This document shows, piece by piece, positions 58,400 to 64,000 of a stretch of DNA of 64,000 nucleotides. A model generated the notes under the pieces. It was not told where the DNA came from, ran no database searches, and saw nothing but the letters and a program-made list of their open reading frames with translations. Every line of letters starts with the position of its first letter. Position 1 is the stretch's first letter. The stretch is from DATFFO01 sp963772815 (GTDB lineage: Bacteria > Actinomycetota > Acidimicrobiia > Spongiisociales > ZC4RG35), in NCBI GenBank assembly GCA_963772815.1, contig CAVYYV010000004.1:186001-250000 (forward strand), given 5' to 3'. Made by a program: the position numbers and the translations under genes.

Positions 58400-59789
58400 T
58401 CTGATGGCGGCTGTGGACGCCTTCGATCGAGTGATAGCCGCCGCAGATGGTCTGGTCGATCACCGCATCCTCGATCCGGTGGCGCGCACCGTGCGTGAGG
58501 TGCGCGATCGGGCAGGGTATCTGGGCGACACGCTAGTGGGTGCGGTGGCGGGCGGCACGGGCTCGGGCAAGTCGAGCCTGATCAATGCACTCGCCGATGA
58601 GGTGGTCACCGAATCGGGTGGACTCAGGCCAACCACGGGTCTGCCGGTGGCCTGGATCCCGGCAAATCCCGAGCCCGGATTGGTGCGGCTGTTGGATGAC
58701 CTGGGTGTCGACGAACGGGTCGGCCAGGATCTCTACCCATGGCTCGCCTTGCTCGACCTGCCGGACACGGACTCGGTCGTGGTCGATCATCGTCACACGG
58801 TGGCCGCTCTGCTACCACGAGTGGACCTGATCCTGTGGGTGATCGATCCCGAGAAGTATCAGGATCGTGTGCTTCACGAGTCGTACCTGCGACCCCTGGC
58901 TGCCTACCAGCGTCAGTTCGTCTTCGTGCTCAACCAGGTCGATCGTCTTCCCGAGGCAGGTGTTGACGAGTTGGTGGGTGACCTCGCTTCCAGCCTGGAG
59001 GCGGACGGAATCGAGAGCCCCAGCATCGTGGCGGTGGCCGCTGACCCCGGTATCGGCCCTCCCGTCGGGGTCGACCGGCTGATCGAGCTGCTCGAAGCCA
59101 CGGTCGATGTCAAGCGAACCGTCTACGACAAGCTCGCGACAGATCTCAACCAGGCATCCCGGCGCCTGGGGGCCGCCCCGGACCTGTCGGGTGGGGTGGG
59201 GTTCGCTGCTCGCTGGGATGAGGAGAGGGCCGAGTCCGCTCACCTCATTGCAATCGGAGATCGCCGAGGTGCCGAGGCGCGTCTGAAGTATTTCGTGGCC
59301 GACCTGGCCGAGGAGGTCGGGGGCGGAGCGGCCGAGGCACTGGAGGCCGAGGCCGGCCCGGAGGCCGTGGCCGACGCCGTGGATGTGGCCTATGAAAGCT
59401 CCGGTGCCTTTCGGCCGCCGCCCAACCCGAGCTCCGCTCGCTGGGTGATCTCGGGCCGGTGGGGCCTGACGGCTGCGGCGCTAATCACATTGATCTGGCT
59501 CTTCGACCGCGTCCGGGCCGGGGCTGGGTTGGTGGGCCCGGTGGCGTTGCTGGCGTTCGTGATCGCGGCATGGGTGGCGCTGTCGACATGGTCCTCGACC
59601 TACCGAGCCCGTGTGGCTCGTGATCTCGCCGACGAACGCCGCCGGGACCTGATAGAGCCCATATCGCACCAGCTCGAGCTCCATCTGGGGGGCAAGCTAC
59701 GGATGGTCCTCAGGCGACGGGCCGGCGCCACCGCGGCCGCGACCGAGCTGAACCTCGCCCTGGTCGAACTGGAGCGCCGCCTGAGCTGA
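58389..59789 (+). CDS. Dynamin-like / YfjP-type GTPase, second of a pair
   Basis: The protein has 466 residues from the ATG at 58389. G1 AVAGGTGSGKSSLINALADE, G2-like LRPTTGLP, G3 LLDLPDTDS, and G4 LNQVDRL. Two adjacent membrane segments lie at about 360-400 (LTAAALITLIWLFDRV, LVGPVALLAFVIAAWVAL), as in bacterial dynamin-like proteins. It presumably forms a hetero-oligomer with the preceding GTPase at the membrane. The gene is convergent with the lipid kinase, six bases apart. Confidence 0.87.
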   Translation: MHSDLMAAVDAFDRVIAAADGLVDHRILDPVARTVREVRDRAGYLGDTLVGAVAGGTGSGKSSLINALADEVVTESGGLRPTTGLPVAWIPANPEPGLVRLLDDLGVDERVGQDLYPWLALLDLPDTDSVVVDHRHTVAALLPRVDLILWVIDPEKYQDRVLHESYLRPLAAYQRQFVFVLNQVDRLPEAGVDELVGDLASSLEADGIESPSIVAVAADPGIGPPVGVDRLIELLEATVDVKRTVYDKLATDLNQASRRLGAAPDLSGGVGFAARWDEERAESAHLIAIGDRRGAEARLKYFVADLAEEVGGGAAEALEAEAGPEAVADAVDVAYESSGAFRPPPNPSSARWVISGRWGLTAAALITLIWLFDRVRAGAGLVGPVALLAFVIAAWVALSTWSSTYRARVARDLADERRRDLIEPISHQLELHLGGKLRMVLRRRAGATAAATELNLALVELERRLS

Positions 59790-59795
59790 GTCTCT

Positions 59796-60728
59796 TCACA
59801 TCACTCGGCGGGGCGGCACGGCAACCCAGAGAGCGTCGGGCCGGAACGTGAGAATCACCCTCGTCACATGGCCCTGCACTTCGCCGTCGACCTCGTGTTG
59901 CGCGGCCGGGTCGGCGTCCACGGTCAGTTCCTTCAGGTGGGGCCATACCTCCATCCCCGGCACCGCCGCCAGCGTGGAGGACAGAAGGTGTCGCAATACC
60001 GATGGGACCCGACGCATGGGCAATTTGCGTATGACGAGCGCAGTCATCGGGTCTGGATTGTCCCGGTCGAATCGGAGTGCCCGGTTTCCGAAATAGGTAA
60101 AGGCGTTTCGGAACTGGACCATGACCGCCACGGCCGGGGCGGTGCGTCCGCCTTCGCGAGCCGTGAGACCGGGGCGGCGACGGCGGACGTCACGCCACAA
60201 CAGCCCGAGGGCGGTCCGGGCATAGTGGACTCCTCCGAAGCGATACTTGCGATACGGTTCGGCTTCGGCGGCTGCCACGACGTCAGCGTCCATGCCCAGG
60301 CCGATTGCGAAGAGGGCGTTGGACATCGACTGGGTGCCGTCGGCATGGAACGACTGCACCTCGACCACCGCCATCGAGCTGAGGCGCATATCTCCGCCCA
60401 GGTGCCGGGCAGCCTTGACCGGTTTCTCGGGCAGGCCGATCTGACGGGCAAAGACGTTGGTGGTGCCGGCCGGCACGACACCCATGAACACCTCGGTTCC
60501 AATGAGAGCCTGCGCGACTTGGTGAACGACCCCGTCACCGCCCATGGCGATCACCCCGTCGAAGCCGGCCGTGACTGCATCGGCGGCAATGTCCCGAGCG
60601 TGGTGGGCCGTTCGAGGCCACACCGCCTCGACCTTGTGGTGAGTCGAGAGGATGTGAAGGATGTCGCGGTGGTCTCCGCCGGTGAATTGGGACGCCGCCG
60701 GGTTGGCGACCAGCATCAAAGAGGCCAT
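59796..60728 (-). CDS. Diacylglycerol-kinase-family lipid kinase
   Basis: The protein has 310 residues. N-terminal SLMLVANPAAS, the nucleotide motif VIAMGGDGVVHQVAQALIG, VVPAGTTNVFARQIGLP, and the C-terminal HEVDGEVQGHV all fit the DagK/YegS catalytic domain family. It phosphorylates diacylglycerol or a related lipid using ATP. Cytoplasmic and membrane-associated. Divergent from the ADP-ribosylglycohydrolase-like gene. Confidence 0.9.
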   Translation of the reverse strand: MASLMLVANPAASQFTGGDHRDILHILSTHHKVEAVWPRTAHHARDIAADAVTAGFDGVIAMGGDGVVHQVAQALIGTEVFMGVVPAGTTNVFARQIGLPEKPVKAARHLGGDMRLSSMAVVEVQSFHADGTQSMSNALFAIGLGMDADVVAAAEAEPYRKYRFGGVHYARTALGLLWRDVRRRRPGLTAREGGRTAPAVAVMVQFRNAFTYFGNRALRFDRDNPDPMTALVIRKLPMRRVPSVLRHLLSSTLAAVPGMEVWPHLKELTVDADPAAQHEVDGEVQGHVTRVILTFRPDALWVAVPPRRVM

Positions 60729-60965
60729 GGGGATGAGAATGAGCCTAGAACGGGTCGGGATGGGTCAGGACGCGGCTGCGTCGACTCGACGTCCCGGCTG
60801 TCACTGGACGTAGACCAACTCCCCGCCCGCTCGTTGGATCGTGATTATCGCCAGGCGTTCGTGGCCCGAAACAACGGTAAAGCGCATCCCACGGCCCCAG
60901 GAACCTGGGGGAGCGAGCCCGACGCCTAGGCCCGAGGACCTGTCGAGACTCTGTACCGGTGGATA

Positions 60966-60971
60966 TAACCT
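60966..60971 (+). promoter_or_regulatory. -10 box of ADP-ribosylglycohydrolase-like gene
   Basis: TAACCT, 7 nt before the ATG at 60979. The 250-bp gap from 60729 otherwise shows no gene. Confidence 0.4.
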
Positions 60972-60978
60972 GGTCGGG

Positions 60979-61935
60979 ATGACTGAAGGAGGCGGTCCCC
61001 GTTTCTCCCTCCCCGTCGGAGAGGGGGTTGGAGCCATGCTGTGCCTTGCCGCAGGCGATGTGGTGGGCGGAGCCTCGGCCGAGGGCTATTCGGCCGCGAC
61101 GCAGCAGGCTGTGGTCGTCGCCTATCACCTGATTCGCCACGGAGAGGTCAACCGGGAGGCACTGGCCGACGAGATGACCGAGCTCGACGGCGATGATGAG
61201 GCGCCTTCGGTGTTCCGGTCTCCGTCACCAGAGCTGCGCCAGTGGCTCCACTCTCACCGGGCCGGTGAACCGGTGTACGCCACCGAGCCCAGCCTGGACC
61301 CAGTGGTGCGAGTGGCTCCCGTGGGCATGTGGTACAGGCGCCGCCCGGATGATCTCGTGGATGCGGCCCTTGAGACCGCCCGCCTCACGCATCTCGACGC
61401 CTCCACGGCTGTGATGGCGGCCGCGGCGGCCGGGGCGGTGGCCGCCGGGTGCTTCGCCCAGAGCGGGAGGGACATGCTGATGGCCGTCCTCGACGTGGCG
61501 ATGCAGGCGGCCGACAGGATCGGAGTCGAGGAGTTCCGCTTCTCACACACCGACCAGATGGTCGAAGTGACGGATCGGTTTCGGCAGGCGGGATCAATGG
61601 TGGGGGAGAGCACCAAATCCCTGGTTTCGAGTTTGGGTGACGACCCGATAGGGATGGCGGTGGCCGGAATCGCGCTGGCCGCTCCCGCCGAGCGCGAGCC
61701 GACCAGCACCATCGAGGAAGCTGCCGGGGCGGGGAGCAGCCATCTGGCTGCCCTGGTTGGTTCTATCATCGGAGCCAGGGTGGGAGTCCGGGTCTGGCCC
61801 TGGTCGATCCCCAACGACACCTGGTTCGTGGCCATGGGCCAACGTTTGATCGCCGGGAGTCGCGACCTGGCCGACCTACCGGTTCCGTTCGCGGTCGAGC
61901 AGCGTCTCACCTACACCGACGATCACCGGATCTGA
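60979..61935 (+). CDS. Degenerate ADP-ribosylglycohydrolase-like protein
   Basis: The protein has 318 residues. It follows the DraG-type fold: GAMLCLAAGDVVGGASAEGY, VVRVAPVGMWYRRRPDDLVD, ARLTHLDASTAVMAAAAAG, and HLAALVGSIIGARVG near the end. The metal ligands are gone: the usual TDDT reads SAAT, and the C-terminal GDxDS/T site reads GAGSSH. It is therefore probably a non-catalytic relative that may still bind ADP-ribose or another ligand. The start ATG is fixed by the -10 box. It runs tail to tail into the MFS gene with 13 overlapping bases. Confidence 0.75.
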   Translation: MTEGGGPRFSLPVGEGVGAMLCLAAGDVVGGASAEGYSAATQQAVVVAYHLIRHGEVNREALADEMTELDGDDEAPSVFRSPSPELRQWLHSHRAGEPVYATEPSLDPVVRVAPVGMWYRRRPDDLVDAALETARLTHLDASTAVMAAAAAGAVAAGCFAQSGRDMLMAVLDVAMQAADRIGVEEFRFSHTDQMVEVTDRFRQAGSMVGESTKSLVSSLGDDPIGMAVAGIALAAPAEREPTSTIEEAAGAGSSHLAALVGSIIGARVGVRVWPWSIPNDTWFVAMGQRLIAGSRDLADLPVPFAVEQRLTYTDDHRI

Positions 61936-63158
61936 TCGAACTTCCTCAGGCCGACGATGACGACGGCTGCACATGCCACGAACACGACCAGCGCTCCCAG
62001 CGCCCACTCTCGGGCCAAACCCAGGCCGTCGACGATCACGGCCCAGACCAGCGGGCCGAGGATGGTGGCGAACCGGCCCACAATGGCATAGAGGCCGTAC
62101 ATCTCGCCCAGTGACTCAGGGGGGCTGAGCTGGGTCATCACCACCCGGTCCGCCGTCCACGTCGACCCGAGAGCGATTCCCCCCAGCGGCGCCAGGATCC
62201 AGGCGGGCCAAACCGTGTTCGTGGCTCCGGCGATGATCCCGACGGCCAGGGCGGCGATCCAGACGAACAGGGCAGTCTCCAGCACTCGCAGAGCGCCGAA
62301 GCGTCGCACAGCCCGCCCGGAGAGCAGCCCACCCGGTATGGCGGCGGCGATTGCCACTCCCAGCAGGTTGCGGGTTTGGGCCGAGGTGAGTCCCAGCTCG
62401 TTGATGGCGTAGATCGCCAAGAAGCCTCCGATGAGGGTGTTGATGGCGTCGGTGTAGAGAAACCGGCCCAGGAGGAAGCGGACCATTCCGGGCAGCTGTG
62501 ACGCCGAGCGCCACGACCGCACCATCCGCACAGCAATCTCCTTGAGTCCCGGAGCTGGCCGCGAAGCCCGCGAAGGCTCATCGACGAACACGAACGAGGG
62601 AAGAGCAAAGAACAGGAACCCGGCGGCCAGTAGTTGGAAGGTGGCGGGATACCCCAGGTGCCACACGTCGAGCGCCAGGGTCCCAAGGGCCAACCCCACG
62701 AAAGACCCCAGATAGCCGACTCCAACTCCGATGCCGGAGACCGTGCCCCGGGTGACGGAGGTCGAGACGTCGGGGAGGAGAGCGTCGTAGACGACCGAAC
62801 CGATATTGAAGAAGATGAGGGCCAGGCCCAGGGCCACGAACGACAGTGCTACCGGACCCCGGGCGAGCACGGCGGTCGCGGCGATCGCTCCCGCAGTCGT
62901 AATCACGAGTGTGGGCACCTTGCGTCCGCGGGCGTCGCTGCGCGCCCCTGCCCACGGGGCCAGCAGCACCACAGCCAACCCCGCTGCCGCCTCGACGGCC
63001 GACAGCGAGGCGTCCGGCAGGCCCCTCTCTGTCATCCAGGCCGGGAAATAGAGGCCGATCACGCCCAGAGCGAAGATGGTGTTGGCCAGGTCGTAGAGCA
63101 CCCACGATGCCGTGGAACGCTTCCTCGGATGCGGCTCGGCTGCGGTCCCGGGGACCAA
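61923..63158 (-). CDS. MFS transporter, UMF1 family
   Basis: The protein has 411 residues with about twelve membrane segments. The N-terminal SWVLYDLANTIFALGVIGLY is the signature of the UMF1 (Atg22-like) group, and APWAGARSDARGRKVPTLVI is motif A. Substrate unknown; relatives may export amino acids. The start is read as TTG at 63158. It overlaps the 3' end of the ADP-ribosylglycohydrolase-like gene. Confidence 0.8.
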   Translation of the reverse strand: MVPGTAAEPHPRKRSTASWVLYDLANTIFALGVIGLYFPAWMTERGLPDASLSAVEAAAGLAVVLLAPWAGARSDARGRKVPTLVITTAGAIAATAVLARGPVALSFVALGLALIFFNIGSVVYDALLPDVSTSVTRGTVSGIGVGVGYLGSFVGLALGTLALDVWHLGYPATFQLLAAGFLFFALPSFVFVDEPSRASRPAPGLKEIAVRMVRSWRSASQLPGMVRFLLGRFLYTDAINTLIGGFLAIYAINELGLTSAQTRNLLGVAIAAAIPGGLLSGRAVRRFGALRVLETALFVWIAALAVGIIAGATNTVWPAWILAPLGGIALGSTWTADRVVMTQLSPPESLGEMYGLYAIVGRFATILGPLVWAVIVDGLGLAREWALGALVVFVACAAVVIVGLRKFDQIR

Positions 63159-63418
63159 GACGACCCGCCCTCAGAGCCTCGCCAACGTCATGAGACGAGG
63201 CGCGTTGAGCCGGTTGAGCGATTCGATTCGGCCAGCGGCGCCATCGAACAGATCTAGTGGTGCGTAGCCCACACAGCTGAGCGGTCTCGCCGACCCTCGA
63301 CGCCGCTGGGCTGCGTCCTCGGCCCCGACGCACGCTCCGAGTGCGCTTTCATCCTGAGTCCCGGCCAGATGGCTCCGATGACTGGGCGACACCGCGGCAT
63401 CAATTGCGTGACACACCC
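63159..63418. other. Intergenic stretch, nothing recognised
   Basis: About 260 bp between the UMF1 transporter and the alcohol dehydrogenase gene. A minus-strand open frame of 81 codons fills most of it, but its product has low complexity and no motif, and I see no strong ribosome site. No RNA gene or repeat was seen. Confidence 0.5.
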
Positions 63419-64000
63419 CTAGAACGTCACGGCCACGGCGATCAGCTCATCGTGTCCCAGCATGCCCGCAGCCGCCTGCATGGCCCGCTGGGCCTCCTCC
63501 AGCGGGAATTGGTGGGAAACGAGGCTGTCTACCCGATCGTCGTTGGCCAGACGCTGGGTGGCCCAGCGGTAGCTGTCGCTGGATGCTCCCATGGCACCCC
63601 GCACCGTCAATTGCTTGGCGACGAGTACGTCGGAGAAGAAATGGAGGGCGCGATTGCCTTTGGTGGACGCCAGCACCACTCGGCCTCCAGAGCGGACTAT
63701 GTCGAAGGCGGTGAACACGGCCTCGGGGTCGTCCGAAGTCACGTCGATCACAACGTCCGGCCGACAGCCCGTGTCATCGGCTATCACCGTGGCCAGGTCG
63801 GGGTGGCGTTCGACGTCGATGGTCAGGTCGGCGCCGAGGCGCTGGGCAAGATCGAGCCGGTCCCGATCGTGCGAGAGCCCGGTGACGCCCACCCAGGAGG
63901 CTCCGGCCGCCTTGGCGGCCAGCACGCAGGCCAGGCCACGCGGGCCGGGGCCGAGGATGAGGACACGCTCCCCGGGATGGAGGGCGGGTAGCTCCACGGC
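63419..64000 (-). CDS. Zinc-type (MDR family) alcohol dehydrogenase, N-terminus beyond window
   Basis: At least 193 residues of the C-terminal half: Rossmann motif ERVLILGPGPRGLACVLAAK, NAD-domain DVVIDVTSDDPEAVFTAFDI and IVRSGGRVVLASTKGN, and the terminal SHQFPLEEAQRAMQAAAG. The catalytic zinc domain lies outside the window. It oxidises an alcohol or polyol with NAD(P). The reading frame enters from the right edge. Confidence 0.85.
   Translation of the reverse strand, partial: AVELPALHPGERVLILGPGPRGLACVLAAKAAGASWVGVTGLSHDRDRLDLAQRLGADLTIDVERHPDLATVIADDTGCRPDVVIDVTSDDPEAVFTAFDIVRSGGRVVLASTKGNRALHFFSDVLVAKQLTVRGAMGASSDSYRWATQRLANDDRVDSLVSHQFPLEEAQRAMQAAAGMLGHDELIAVAVTF

Noticed and set aside
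63171..63416. An 81-codon minus-strand gene
   Set aside because: No ribosome site, no family resemblance and biased composition.
1..64000. tRNA, rRNA or riboswitch
   Set aside because: I looked for T-loop and anticodon-stem patterns and known leader motifs by eye and found none convincing; a covariance-model search would be decisive.

Overview
The window is high-GC DNA (roughly two thirds G+C) with tightly packed genes, many 4-bp ATGA/GTGA overlaps, frequent GTG and TTG starts, and many genes whose start codon sits 6-8 nt behind a TANNNT box (leaderless style). With an actinobacterial-type DapD, a deazaflavin (F420) nitroreductase-family protein, a VanW-family protein with a Thr/Ser/Pro tail and paired dynamin-like GTPases, this points to an actinobacterium, probably an uncultivated Acidimicrobiia-like lineage (inference). 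No rRNA, tRNA, CRISPR array, insertion sequence or phage gene was recognised.

1-2.4 kb: end of an MFS transporter, a frameshifted VOC protein, exonuclease III. 2.4-11.9 kb: a signalling island with two response regulators, an MBL-fold hydrolase, a cyclic-nucleotide-binding protein, a REC-HTH-adenylate cyclase fusion, two membrane histidine kinases (one with a ruined ATP-binding domain) and a Crp/Fnr regulator. This looks like a phosphorelay feeding a cAMP circuit. 11.9-14.4 kb: a sulfite-oxidase-family molybdoenzyme and two HAD hydrolases.

14.4-33.8 kb is the most interesting part: an aromatic catabolic island built as two divergent operons around an IclR regulator. The leftward operon (24.4 to 14.4 kb) encodes a complete meta-cleavage lower pathway: hydroxymuconic-semialdehyde dehydrogenase, 4-oxalocrotonate tautomerase, decarboxylase(s), hydratase, 4-hydroxy-2-oxovalerate aldolase and acylating acetaldehyde dehydrogenase. 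It also carries a Rieske-HAD fusion, a HbpS/GlcG-SnoaL fusion, a MetE-like zinc methyltransferase and an SDR-fold protein. The rightward operon (26.2 to 33.8 kb) has two catechol 2,3-dioxygenase paralogues, a histidine phosphatase (frameshifted), a split PEP-synthase-like phosphotransferase resembling phenylphosphate synthase (ATP-grasp subunit plus substrate/His-domain subunit), a Rieske non-heme iron oxygenase and a small zinc-ribbon protein. I propose that this island phosphorylates a phenolic substrate before Rieske hydroxylation, removes the phosphate, then cleaves the catechol. This parallels the glutamyl activation of aniline. A shared 19-bp inverted repeat (GTTC...CATG...GAAC) lies in all three promoter regions and is a candidate IclR operator.

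33.8-49 kb is mostly housekeeping: a small acidic protein, a GNAT acetyltransferase (frameshifted), a Ddn-like protein, LigA, lysine/DAP genes dapC-dapD-dapE, a GH57-like protein, gatCAB, a HAD phosphatase and pyruvate kinase preceded by a 93-bp direct repeat. 49-64 kb: VanW-family protein, a nuclease-like coiled-coil protein, a PLP decarboxylase, a DUF1761 protein, a frameshifted SDR with an FAD oxidoreductase, a collapsed aldehyde dehydrogenase pseudogene, two dynamin-like GTPases, a diacylglycerol-kinase-family lipid kinase, a degenerate ADP-ribosylglycohydrolase, a UMF1-type MFS transporter and part of a zinc-type alcohol dehydrogenase.

Five otherwise intact genes each carry one small frameshift. 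This may reflect assembly error rather than biology, and those entries say so.
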